Source: Dinochytrium kinnereticum (lineage: Eukaryota; Chytridiomycota; Chytridiomycetes; Chytridiales; Chytridiaceae). From it: DNA of 64,000 nucleotides. Numbering within the stretch: position 1 is the first letter of the stretch; each line of letters starts with the position of its first letter. The notes below the pieces were generated by a model. The model was not told the DNA's origin and did no database searches. It saw only the letters and a list, made by a program, of their open reading frames with translations. The stretch is from positions 51,420-115,419 of the forward strand of contig JADGJT010000001.1 in the NCBI GenBank assembly GCA_027604005.1, in the 5' to 3' direction. The position numbers and the translations under genes were made by a program. Of this stretch, positions 11,398 to 26,785 are shown piece after piece.

Positions 11398-13331
11398 ATG
11401 GACGAAGACCTTCTCAACGATCTGGACGACCTGAATGGCGATGATGGAGCCTCCATCTCCAGCGGGGAAGACGAAGACAAGATGGACGAGGACGTCGACA
11501 CAAACGTCAAGGACCTCCTTGCCGCCTCAGCGCCCGCCAACGACATCAAGTCTGTGACAAAGCTTTTGAATTCTCGTCAGCTCACAGAGCTCATTCAGGT
11601 AAGGGAGAAGAAGCGTCATCCTGCCGGATGGTCATTAATTCTCTGTATGATTTAGGCCATCAATCACCTGAAAAGCGTGCCAAGACCACCTGGAAGGAAT
11701 TCTGGGCCCGTAGAAGAGGATCCAGAGTATAAAATCCTCGTGAAGGCGACAGATTACAGCGCAGACGTCGACACCGAGATTTTGATTGTACATCGAGTAA
11801 GCGGTTCTTTTAACTCCTTCAAATTTCATATCTCATGCAGATGTTGAAATCTATTCCCTCATTTTCTCGTAGTTCATCAAGGAAAAGTATTCCCCTCGAT
11901 TCCCAGAACTTGAAACCCTCATTCCCAATGCTATCGACTACGCGCGGACTGTTAAGACTATCGGAAATGAAATGGTAACAGTGGCTCCATTTTAAATCAA
12001 AACACTATCCTGAAGTCTGACCGAAAAAGGACCTTATGAATGTAGACCTGAGGTCTCTCCTTCCATCTGCCACCGTCATGATCGTCACCGTTACTGCTAC
12101 CACAACAAGCGGAAGGCAACTGACAGATGAAGAGTTGAGCGCCGTCATGGAAGCCTGTGACGCTGCCCTCTCTCTTGACAGCATCAAACGAACGGTGAGG
12201 CAATCTTCTAGTGTCCCTACCCTTCTTATACTCTTCGCAGATTCTGGAATACATTGAATCCCGCATGACTTTCATCGCTCCAAACCTCTCCGCAATTCTT
12301 GGTAGTAGCACCGCTGCGAAGTTAATGGGTGTGGCTGGTGGATTGACGAACCTCAGCAAGATCCCTTCCTGCAACTTGCAGGTTCTTGGTAAGGCCAACA
12401 AAGGTCTGACGGGAGGGATGGTGGCGGCGAAGGGTCAGGAGAAGCATGCAGGATTCATCTTCTTTTCCGATTTTGTCCAAAGCTTTCCGAAGGATTATAG
12501 GGTTAAAGCTTGCAGGATGATATCCGCAAAGTACGTTTCTAGAGCTTCTGTTTTTTTGTTCTGACAGGAATACTTCTGTTTGCTTTTGATTCTAGATGTA
12601 CCTTGGCTGCAAGGGTAGATAGAGAAAGGGAGTCATCTGACGGGTCAACTGGTCGGAGAATGAGAGAGGAGATTGAGAAGAAATTGGAGAAGCTTCAGGA
12701 GCCACCTCCAGGTAAGAACCAGCCAGCCGCAACCATTCCGACTGACAAACCTCAAAAGGCAAAAACATCAAAGCTCTTCCCGTGCCTGATGAAGGGCCAC
12801 GCAAGCGTCGAGGAGGAAAGAGGTAAGCTTCAAAATTGTTATCAATGATAGACTGCAGATGCTTATATTATTATAAGGGTTCGCCATATGAAGGAGCGTC
12901 TGGCCGTTACCGAAGCATGGAAGGCCCAAAACCGTGTGAAATTTGGTGAAGCTGAGGAGGAGGTGATTGCCGGTGATACTGTCAAAGGTCTTGGTCTTCT
13001 TGGGAAGGACTCTGGTCGACTACGCATGCAGGGGGATCCAAGCAAGAAATGTGAGTCGCCGATATGCTTCCCTTTTTTTTCTTCTTCTTTTTTTTTTTTG
13101 ACTATAAACCAATTTCTAAAACTTCTGATAGTGAGCGTTGCGAAGAAGCATCAGAAGCGCTTGTTTTCGGGGTCAAGCGGCGCAACAAACGGTCTATCTT
13201 CATCTCTGGCCTTCACTCCAGTACAAGGACTGGAATTGGAGAATCCCGACGCCGTGGCGGCAAGAAGGGCGGCGCAAGAGTCTGGAGGGCGTTATTTTGG
13301 GACATCCTTCCTCAATACAAAAAAGGCTTGA
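11398..13331 (+). CDS. PRP31: U4/U6 snRNP splicing factor PRP31
   Basis: Bridges the U4 snRNA/15.5K RNP and U5 in the tri-snRNP and is required for spliceosome assembly. Nine exons join in frame to 483 residues: 11398-11598, 11656-11796, 11873-11974, 12030-12194, 12241-12530, 12596-12711, 12759-12822, 12878-13050, 13132-13331. An acidic N terminus (DEDLLNDLDDLNGDDG) precedes the Nop domain, with ESRMTFIAPNLSAILG and TAAKLMGVAGGLTNLSKIP, then AAKCTLAARVD. The C-terminal part has KRRGGKRVRHMKERL, a basic segment, and ends with an SLAFTPVQGLEL block. Length and motif order match human PRPF31. The start is the first in-frame ATG ahead of the acidic block. Confidence 0.96.
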
Positions 13332-13434
13332 GCAAAGAAAATAAACGGCATTATATATATATATGTTCTTGTTTTTTTTTCTCGTTTTTGGGATGGATTG
13401 CGCCTTATTTACTGTAGTTATACGCATGTTATTA

Positions 13435-16804
<3,370 letters not shown>

Positions 16805-16922
16805 TGCGTGTGGGAGAGAGCCGATGGATGCAGCAAGAGGTGTCCAGGACGTTCGAACTTTTCAACTGAAAAACATCAACTGCTTGACGACGCATCCTGT
16901 ACTAGGTATATACCGCAATACC
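16805..16922. promoter_or_regulatory. MCM6/PSMD9 divergent promoter
   Basis: 118 bp separate the start codons. The PSMD9 frame stays open leftwards through this stretch and into the MCM6 first exon, but without homology, so I treat it as non-coding. Confidence 0.55.
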
Positions 16923-17865
16923 ATGACAATCGAGCAGCTAGAGTTCCAACGGGTGCTGGCCGAGAAGGAGCGGACCGAGGGCGAGATCAGGGAGCTGGAG
17001 GCCGCCATCCTCTCCGTGAGTGCACATCCCCCCTTTGATTTGCTTGCCTCCGGCTGTCCGCCGTTGCAGCTACGTGTTCGGTTGAGTGCTTGGAAAACTG
17101 GCTGGTTGCGTGGCCGCAACCGAACCCTTCATGGCATGGAATGCCCGACGCTCGTTCCCTACATCGCCTTTATTTCAGGAATACGTTGGACTGCCGTGAT
17201 TTTCAGCCCTTTTAACTTCTTGTTGCGATATAGCACAATGTTTCTGTGGACGAGGCGCTGGTAGACAACGATGGGTACCCTCGCAACGATGTTGACGTCT
17301 ACACCATTAGGCATCTACGCCACGAGCTTGTGGTTAAACAGAATGACTACAAAGACATTATGAGGCGCATGGAAAAGGTGGTCCAGGAAGTATTTCAAAG
17401 AGGAGGCAAGCTGCTCGTCCCCACTCCAGCTGTGCCAAAGAAAGCGCCCATGCCCTTTGCCCTTGTGAATAGTGTTGCTCCTGGATCTCCAGCTGAGGGA
17501 GCAGGTCTTCAGGCCGGAGATAAGATCCTCCGGTATCCATTGTTTCCCTTTGACAGATGAGTTGATTTCGTCTATCATTTTCTTATCATTGTTCAATGCT
17601 TTTGACAGGTTTGGGTCGCTCTCCTCAGAGAATGACGGATTCAAGAGCATTCCACAAGAGGTGCGCGAAGAGGTGAGTACTTTATTCATTCGAATTATGA
17701 AACACTGATGCTTTATTTATTCAATCATCGTCAACAACAAAGCGGAGGGTAGAGGTTGAGGTTGAGCGTAATGGATCGCCAGCGGCGGTAACTCTCTTCC
17801 TGACGCCCAGACGATGGTCAGGCAGCGGGCTGCTGGGGGCACACATTCTTCCGTTCACTTGCTGA
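16923..17865 (+). CDS. PSMD9: 26S proteasome assembly chaperone PSMD9 / Nas2 (p27)
   Basis: Chaperone for assembly of the 19S proteasome base; in yeast Nas2 binds the Rpt5 tail. Exons 16923-17015, 17234-17532, 17609-17672 and 17743-17865 join in frame to 192 residues, close to the family length. The N-terminal helix (MTIEQLEFQRVLAEKER) is followed by the Nas2 N-domain (DNDGYPRNDVDVYTIRHLRHE). The PDZ domain begins at AFLVNS-like FALVNSVAPGSPAEGAGLQAGDKI, and the C-terminal block RRWSGSGLLGAHILPF matches the human end. Intron 1 is 218 bp, long for this window. The proteasome subunit RPT3 lies 6 kb to the left, but two other genes separate them. Confidence 0.93.
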
Positions 17866-18263
17866 TCGCAAGCGGATGCAGCATGCCTGCGACGGAGTGA
17901 TTGGGACGGAGCGGTGGCCGATCTGACGCTTGACGCGCGCAACAACAGAGCAGCGGCCCGCAGCAGGGGCAGAGGCGCGTAAATCTCAAGTTTGCGAGGG
18001 GAAATCTCGCAAAATCATCATCCATCCACCCGCAAAGAAATGATAAAGCCAGTTGCATGATTTGCATTTCTGAATTCAAATTCTTGTTCTCAAACCGTTG
18101 ACCTTGACAGAACTCCCAACCAACTGCCCGTCGTCCCTGCATCCGCGCGACGGCTCCTGCGAGGCGAGACCACTTCTCAAGCACACCAGCACAGCTTCGA
18201 AGCATCCTCTGAGCCTGCTCTGCAGAGCGAGCGGCCGTGCCTGCGACCAGCCACTTTTCGGCA
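17866..18263. other. Intergenic region PSMD9-SEC16
   Basis: 398 bp between two genes on the same strand, holding the PSMD9 3' UTR and the SEC16 promoter/5' UTR. I see no coding or RNA feature. Confidence 0.5.
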
Positions 18264-21200
18264 ATGGAGAGAGGCCGATCTGCCAGGTCCGCTGCCTCTC
18301 AGCAAGAAAACGTCGAGGATGGGCCCATCCCGTTCTTTGGAGACAGCGGAAGGAATGACTCCACTACCGATTTTTTTAACTCGGCGCCAAGTACCTATGG
18401 CGGCAACCAAGCAAGTATCTCCAACCGATCTGGCAACGATGATGACTTTTTCCAGAGCATGGGCTTGCCGAGCTCATCAAACCGATCAACCTATCCATCT
18501 ACGTCCGTTAATCCCCATGATGCATCCGGAGGGTCCTCACTGATGAACAGGAAGCAACCTGCCAGGACTTCCCACCACCAGCAGCAGAACTTTCCCCGGC
18601 CGACGACAAGCTCCCATTCGTCAGAGGGCGCGCAGGCCACCTTGGATGTTACATCGCTCTTTGGCGGTTCCTCAGGCAAGGCGGCTGATCCTGGCGCAGA
18701 TCTCTTCAGCACCGCTGTTTCCCCAAAGATATCACCCATTTCACCGCCGACAAAGAAGCTTCCTGTTACTGGGGTTACCAACCCCTATTCGGCGGCCCGT
18801 CTTGCTAGGGCCAACAGATCGCGCGAGACAACGCTTGATGCGGCTGCATCTCTTTTCAGTGCCCCACCTCCTGTTTCCCGAAACTCTTCAAGCACGAACA
18901 TGGGCTCGGCTGATAACTTCTTTGATGCTTTTGGCCTCTCCGACACCACCCAGAAAACCCCCCCTCCCCCTGCTTCCGCTGCAAAGTCTAGCAGGGTTTT
19001 GGATGTCTTGGGCTTTGCCAAACCTGTCGAGGCTGAGAAGCCTTCTGTGACCCGAGCTAAGGTTGATACACCGCAAAAGCGACCTGATGTAAATATTGTC
19101 GCCGAGGTGGCTTTTCCCCCGCAAAAGCCGTTGCCATATAAGCAGATCACAGGTAGCGTTCAAGTACTCCTTTTTGTCTGACTCGCTTCTCTTCAGAAGA
19201 ATTGACCCCGCCAACGCCTTCCCAGAGAGAGCCCACGGTAAGGATCTCAGAGCCCAAGGTGCCTACTTCTCTTGAGCACCGAAAGCCTGTCGATCAGGTA
19301 GTGTCAGAGTCCAAGGCGCCTACGGTTTTTGCAGCTCAGAAGGCGTTAGTTCCGGGAACAACAAGTGAGACTTATTAAGCCGCATTGGTTTGTTGATAAA
19401 GTGGTCTGATCCTTTCTCTCTTAGGCACGACGATTCCTAAAACTAACTATTCGGCCGATCTCGGAGTCTCGACTTTCAACAGCCAAACCACGTCCCCTGC
19501 TATAGTTGACTTCATTGTTGAGCATACCATTGAAGAAGCCAGTTATGCGAAATCGCCTAAGTCCGACGATCACACCCCTGTTGCTAATCCGTTTGCCACA
19601 ACTTCTGACTTTAACGTGGCCGATGAGGTTACATTTGCATCAAATACGGAGGACTTGGGTATGGTACCCCAGAAAGGTACTGAACCCCTTTCGAAGAAGG
19701 AGGTTGAGGCGGCGCCCGCGGAGACCACCCCCGTTGCGGCTATTGAGGCGAAGGAAATTAAACCCGTTGAGAATGGGATGGCTTTGAAGGATTTTGAGGA
19801 CATCGATACGAACCCTAGGAAGTATGGCCTGTTTTCGAGGACCATTGAGACGGATTCCGCCCCTGCGCCCGTGAGCTTTGCCACTCCTACTCCGGCCGTT
19901 GACGATTTGGATGATCTCGTGTTCGGTTCAAAGACCGTATCTGGCATTGACGGCGGTTTTGAAACGTTCCCATTCGACGGAATGGAGTCAAAGTCAGACA
20001 AAACCTTTGACTCTATTGGAGGACAACCGGCAACTTCTTTGCAGCCTCAAGCTACCGAGCTTTCAGCAACAGTTATGGAAGAGCATGCTTCTGACGAAGG
20101 TGTTTTGAGGCCCTCAATGCCCGTCACGGGCGCAAGCTCTTTTATAGCAACCGATGAGATTACAGCCGGCTTCGATCTGTCCGGTCCCACCAACAACTCA
20201 TTCAGCACCACCGAATTTCAGCCTGACGGTGCATACGATAGCACGGTGCCTTTTGAGTTTGGCCCTAGTGATAATAACTTTGATTGGTCTCAACTTGGAG
20301 GAGCGGAAAACTCTACTGTGTTTGGTGCTGTTGGAGGAAGTGAATCGAATGACGTATTCGCTAATGACGGTATGAGTAATGGTCTGGTTCATCAGCCCTC
20401 CGTAATTGAAAGCGAAACCGTTTCCGAGAGTCACGTGTTTAATGAGACATCTGGGGACCTCTTTACTAGTGACCCTGCGAGCAACTATATTGACCCATCT
20501 TCGGTTCACGTTGATGCTACCGCCTACCCTTACTGGAACTCCGCTACAAATGCTTACGAACCAGATGCTTACGGTTATTCACAGCCAAACATTGAAGGCG
20601 CAGTGGAGCACTCAATGGAATACGGCTACAATTCGCAGCCCGTGGATCTTTCCTATGGCGAAAGCCTACCTGATGAAGGGAAGCAGAATGGTTTTGACGA
20701 AATCCAATCTTTCCCGGAAGCCGCGGTTTCGGATCTGAACTATGCTGGTGTCCAAGAGACTTTGCACGCAAATGACCAGGGATACAATCAAAATTACGAT
20801 CACTTTTTAACCAACACTGAGGCATCTGGTCAGTCATTGTATGGTGGATCTGAGCAGCCTATTTCTAGCGGAGTCACGGCCGAGACGGCATATGACTACA
20901 CCTACAACGGCAGTACTGAGGCGGTCTTCGGTTCTACCCAAAATGCGGAAGTTTCCACTGAATTCGCCCCTGTTTCTCACGTTCCACAGCAAGGTGCATT
21001 TCCCCATACAATCAATGCCGATGAGAACCTTAATGCGGGTGTTCTTGGAAACCCAGATCTGGGTGCCGTGGTTAATGAGGCTGAGAAGGACAGTTTCCCG
21101 CAGTTTGAGGCTGACAAGAACTTTGACGATGGGGTTTTGGGGAACGTCAATACTGCTGGTGCTGTCGACGCTAGTGCTCAGATCGCAACCTACGATAACA

Positions 21201-24200
21201 GTAACTACCATGGTGATGGCAATGCCTCTTGGGACGAAGCAGTAGGCGGTGCTTGCGCTCCTCAGTCTTTTGACCTGAATGGAGGGGCTCAAGCCAATGA
21301 TCACTTTGATGATCAAGCCACGAACCAACAGGTCACTGAGCCCACCTTCGAGACTTCAGGCAATTACGGTAGCTACAGTGTGGAATCCTCTTCTGTCCCT
21401 ACTTCGACTGGTGGGTTTGCTGGCGGTGCCTCTGGCATCCCTCCGCCCCCCCCCTCTGGCGCCGGGTACGATTATTCTGTATATGCCAACCGCTCGACAA
21501 AAGCAGATTATGCCGGTTACGATAGCTCTGCAAGCGCGGCGGTGCACTCTGGTAACGGCTATGCCGGATATAACCCGTCGACAATTGGGGAGTACGCCGA
21601 ATATGACGCATCGACGACTGCCACGGTAAATGGGGAATACGCTGGATATGATCCGTCTGTGAACGTCGCAACTACCGGGGAATATGCTGAATATGGCACC
21701 TCGACGAACGCTGCATCTACTGGGGAGTACGCCGACTATCAACACGGTAGCTCAGGCGATTATGCGGGTTATAACAACAATGGATACGCAGGGTATCCGC
21801 AATACGCGGATAACTCGCAGTATTCGAGGGAGGAGCTAAGCGCTTATGGGGCTGTGGATTCGTCGACGGCTATGCCAGCCACCTCGTCTGCTTTGGATAT
21901 TTCAGCACCGGCTCATGTCGCGCCTCTTGACGGACCGTATTTCAACGAGAGCCATGGGTATAGCGTCGAAGGTTCTTCATCGGAGTACGCTTCATTGACC
22001 ACTGCTGTAGAGCAGCCAAATGCTGAGGCCCAGTATGGACTGGAGTTAAACGAGACCCCTCCTGGGGTGAATGGTGTTCAGGTTGACCACTATCAGTCTC
22101 AGTTCGGCTCTGATGTTCCTTTGGCTACCACTATGCCTCAGACTGGTCAGAATGCCGCCCCGCCTGAAGCTTACACCTCCCAGCACGGATCTGACATTCC
22201 TATGTCTACTACGACGTCACAGACGGGTCAGGCTCCTCCCCGACATCCCTCTCAGCATGAATCTGGTATTTCTATGGCTACTACTCTGTCTCAGTCTAGT
22301 CAATCGCGTGCGGATGCATACCATGCGAAACCACCTATCGTGCCAACTCAGCACCATAACCCCGAGTTTGGCCGCACTCCGTCCTCGCATGGCCGCACCG
22401 ATATGGGTTACTCAACTTATAACAGTTCCCCTATTCCACCGCATCCTCACATAAAAATGTTTCCAGCTGAGGCGCGCCGCGTGTCAGAGGTCCATTCCGA
22501 GGCGGATAGATACAGCAGCTATAGTGCTAGCAGTAACCCTGCCCAAGACTGGATTCTCTGCTCGAGCTGTCATAAGAAGATTGACCAGGACAGCTTCTTT
22601 TGTAACAAGTGCGGTGCGAAAGTCGTTAAGCAATTTGTGGAGACCCCACCGCCGCCGCCGGCTTCGAATACGTTCGTAACGCCCATCGTTGAAGACGCGG
22701 GACCGCCACAGTTCTCGGCGCAGATGGGGATTCCACCTCCTCCACAGGGCGGGAACTATTTTGCGGAGCAGCGCAGCATGGGCGATGTTTCTCAGCAGCA
22801 ATGGAACGCCAACACTAGCATGATGCCGCAGCAAGCCGCACAGCAGTCTTACGGCGGGATGCATCGCTTTTCGAGCCCCGACCTTCGGTCGTCTCAGCCA
22901 GTCGCTAAGAGCATGTATGAGGTAGATGACCCGTTGGGCAGGCAGCGTGGCGGCGCTATCGCTACCTGGGGTCTTGGTGGAAAGCTCGTTGTGACGAAAC
23001 CGCGTCGACTCCAGCGGCTTGTGACAAACCCCTCTGGAGTTTCGTCGATGTATGAGAAGTCATTTGCGGGTTCTATGTCGATTATGTCGGTGCAGAATTT
23101 ATTGGCCGATAGGGACTTACTGGATAACGTGCCAAGGTTCCCTGGACCTTTGCTTGGAGCTAAGACGAAGCTTAAGAAGAAGGATGTTGTTAAGTTGTGT
23201 GAGGATGGAATTAAGGAGGCGGAGGGCAAGCTGGCTGAGATAACCTCGTGGCTTGCTTCTGGGGATGCGAAGAACGTTGAACTTCGATATAAGCGATTAA
23301 ACGCTGAAGATAACCTAATGCTCTGGCGTCTTGTGAAGCTTTACGTTGAGAATGATGGTAGCTTCAAGTAGGTGCTTTGCTTTGTTTTTGTTGTTATTAC
23401 TTTGCGATTTTAACCTTTAGTGCTAGCTTCAAGAAAGATGAGCTGCCAAAGTTAAAGGAACAGTTCCCCTCTGTCAAAAATTCCGAGGCGCACTCCACTG
23501 TCCATGAGATTGCCTCGTGTCTACTTCATGGCGATCGTGCCAGAGCTTTCCGAACCGCAATCAACGCCGAGCTATTCTCGCACGCCCTCATTATTTCTGC
23601 ACAGATTGATAAGGATGCCTACAAGGAGGCGGCTTCAAAGTTCATTGCGTCTGAGTTGATTCCGCGCGAGAAGACCTTTCCTTCCTCCTCTGTGTCTGAT
23701 ATTGCCAGCCTTCGCGTTCTCTACAGCCTGTATGGTGGTTGTGGTAGGCACGCCATAAATGAATTTTTGCCGGATCAACTTGCTACATCTGAGGAGTACG
23801 TTCTTGGGGTGATAGAGAATTGGAAGGAGACATTGTTCATGATTTTGACAAACCGGACGCCAGGAGATCAGGCTGCCATTGCAGAATTGGGTGATTTCTT
23901 AAGGGCACGTGGTCAGATTCTGGCTTCACAGATTTGGTAAGGCCTGTTCATTTTCGATAAGAATGTCTAAACTTTTTCGTTTTTCTTCGAAATAGCTATT
24001 TGCTTTCTCCTGGAAATTCATCGATCTCAGGTGAAGACACCGAAGGAGTCCGAGTGGTCTTGCTCGGCGTTGACGCTAAGGAAGCCTCTCAGAATCTGTC
24101 ATCTCGCTTCAGCGCGCTTCACCTTACCGAGATTTTCGAGTTTGGCCAGACGCTTGCCAACGGAATGGGTGCTGCTGGTGGTCTTCCGCATCTTCAAGGC

Positions 24201-26514
24201 TACAAGCTTGCCTACGCATGGTGGCTCGCGGATCATGGTTTTATCGATTTGGCTGTTAGATATTGCGATTCGATTGAGCATGTTGTGAAATCCTATGCAA
24301 AGGGAAGCCACTATTTCCACCGAACGTTCGTGGAGGTTCTCCGAGACCTATGTGAGCGCCTTGCGACCGCTCAAAGCAAGGTTACCACAGAATCAAAGGA
24401 TAATGGAAGCTGGTTTGGCAAAGTTGCCCGATTTGATTCTCTTGTGAGCGCGTTTGACCGTGGTATCAACCGATTGATGATTGGCGCAATTGGGGATGAT
24501 CCTAATAGCCTACCGGACTCTAAGAAGCAGGCTAGCTCCCATTCGATGACCAGAACGTCATCCACTCCTAACCAATCGGTTCAGCTCGATAACAACGGCG
24601 GCGGGAATTTTAGCTCGGCTGAGGTCCCGTCATTCCCGACGATGACTCGGCCCAGCTCTACGCCCGCCGCAGTATTGAGCAACTCGATACCGCACATGGC
24701 TAAGACGTCCTCCTTGTCTTACTCTGATCGAAACTCCTCCTACAACAATGTCGCAAACGCGGATTACGGTGCGGGTGGCAGCGAAGGTCACCAATACGAT
24801 GAGAATGGATATTCCACGACTGGGTACCCGAGTACTACCGACCTCGCGGCGTCCAGCTCTAACATGTATTCTGGGTATTCTGGGGATGTGGGTGGATCTG
24901 GGTATGACCATACTTACGGACAATATGGTAATAATGGTGGTTACGGTGGCTCTCACGGCTATGCTGAGAGCTACGGGAACGCCGGCTATAGCGCAGATGG
25001 AGTGTATAGCAGCGCTGATGGATACGGGAGCACGGAGGGTTACGGAACTTCCGAAGGGCTTTACCCAAGCTATAATGGTGGGTTGGTCGAGCAAGGAGCT
25101 AATGAAAGTATTTATGCTAGCACCGACCAAGTTTCTACGCAGCTACTGGACGCGGGATACTCAAACTCGTATGGGGACTATGGGGGTAACAGAGACTATG
25201 GCCATCAGGAGGTTTCGACCGAGCGTGATGATCACAAAAGGCCTCCTAGCTTCTCAAATCCGGCCGATATTGCGCCGCCGACTAATGGATGGAACTCTGA
25301 GTCGTCATTTGGGAACTATGGAAACAGCATCAGCGATTTGTCTTATACTGACAATGCTATTGCGTCCAGTAGCGCAAATGTCGCAGGGGCTCAGGAGGGA
25401 TCTGGCAATAGGAGTGCTTCGGTGAATCATATTGGTGATGATGATGATGACTTGGGTTTGGGAAATGTTTCCCTAAAGAAGAAGAAGGCTGAGGATATTG
25501 GTACTGCAGGTGCTTCTGAGAGCAAAGACGCCTCTGTACCCGAAAAGAAGGAAGGTGGCACACCTAGTAAGTCTTTCCCAAACGTTTCTTTCTATCTATC
25601 TGGATTCTAATCCTTGTTAATAGCCTCAGCCAGGTCTTCGGGTATCTTTAGCTTTATTCCTACAATCCCCTTCTTCGGCGGATCTAAGAAACCTGATGAC
25701 AAGGGTGCTGCAAAGGGTGAGGCCAAGCCGACTAAGGCTGACCTCGGCCAAAAACTTTCCCTAGTCTATGACCCTGTTCTAAAGAAGTACGTTAACCCGA
25801 AGACCGGGGGCGCGCCCGCTGATGAGGCCGCCAAAGCTCTTCCCCCGCCTCCCATGAGCACAAGTTGGAGTGCTCCCGCTAGCCGTCTGACTTCTCCCAG
25901 CCCAGGTACGCCTATCTATATTTTTTGTTGTTAGCAAAGCTAATCTTTTTCTCAGCTCCAAAACCCCCACAGGATGGGCCAGGACGACCGTCAAGTGCGG
26001 CCCCTGCAACTGATCGGAGCTCCTCGCAGCCTGGTTCTACCTCGGCCTCGCCCTTAGCTGGAGCAGGACCTAGCTTTGGTACCGTAGGTGCTGGTAGGAC
26101 TGGATTGGGGCCAGCGTCCCGTCGGGGTGCTAGAAACCGATACGTTGATGTCATGAACCCTGATGCTGCCAAGGGCGGTGAAAGTCCTGCCATTAAGTCT
26201 TTCCTTCCGCCATCGGTCTCGAACTCGCAGCTCACTGGGCAACCCAAAATGATGATGGTAAATCAGCATGTTTCTCTTTTATTTTTTTTGGTGCGATGTT
26301 CCTTTATCTAAACACCTACGTAAAGCCGCAGGCACCCATGTCACACGCATCGAGCTTTGCTGACTCGAGGGAGTCGGTTTCGTCTGTTAGGAGCTACGGC
26401 GATGTTGGTAGCACGGAGTATTTGCAGACCCAAACTTCTTCAAGGAGGTCTTCTGCTGGAAGCCGTCCACTTGGTGGTGGTGGTGGGGGACAGGGCCTCC
26501 CTCCCGACCTTTAA
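18264..26514 (+). CDS. SEC16: COPII scaffold protein Sec16
   Basis: Large scaffold that marks ER exit sites and organises COPII (Sar1/Sec12/Sec13/Sec23). Eight exons join in frame to 2617 residues: 18264-19152, 19197-19364, 19425-23367, 23421-23936, 23996-25566, 25624-25905, 25956-26257, 26332-26514. Residues 1-1390 are low-complexity and Ser/Asn/Tyr/acidic-rich, with 15-residue GEYA(E/G/D)Y repeats at ~1074-1133. A four-Cys zinc ribbon follows at 1398-1415. The central conserved domain begins around DPLGRQRGGAIATWGLGGKL (~1520) and includes FPGPLLGAKTKLKKKDV. The ACE1 helical solenoid (~1660-1966) has MLWRLVKLYVEND, then GLPHLQGYKLAYAWWLADHG. A Gly/Tyr-rich linker leads to the conserved C-terminal segment with GQKLSLVYDPVLKKYVNP and RRGARNRYVDVMNP. 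The ATG follows an in-frame GTG without homology. The zinc ribbon is not something I know from yeast or human Sec16. Confidence 0.94.
21587..21766 (+). repeat. 45-bp tandem repeat in SEC16 encoding GEYA-Y units
   Basis: Units begin at 21587, 21632, 21677 and 21722, exactly 45 bp apart. Each encodes Gly-Glu-Tyr-Ala-X-Tyr followed by a Ser/Thr/Asn/Ala-rich spacer. Shorter, decayed Tyr-Ala-Gly-Tyr copies flank them on both sides (about 21490-21586 and 21767-21830). The array is in frame, so copy number can vary without breaking the gene. Confidence 0.9.
22559..22612 (+). other. Zinc-ribbon-like Cys4 motif in SEC16
   Basis: Codons for Cys at residues 1398, 1401, 1412 and 1415 (Cys-X2-Cys, 10 residues, Cys-X2-Cys) within ILCSSCHKKI and FFCNKCGAKV. 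The pattern resembles the short N-terminal zinc ribbons fused to many eukaryotic proteins. It sits between the Tyr-rich region and the central conserved domain. Confidence 0.8.
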
Positions 26515-26785
26515 TTAAGACCTTTTGTTGCACTTACCGTCATATTTGATGCGATTTTATTTGAGCATTGGCCAGTGGTGGGGCCAGCGGCGGCAGAGAC
26601 CATGCGCTCCCTCGCGACCTTTATCTGATGACTTGTTTCTGTCTTGATTCTTTTGCTTTTACTTCAATAATATCCCCAGTTGTTAAATCTATTTTTTTAT
26701 TACTTTATCTTGCAAATCATCAGAATGTCTACCTCCACTTGTAAATACTAAGGGAAATATTAGGCTTCTTATTAATGATTCTCAC

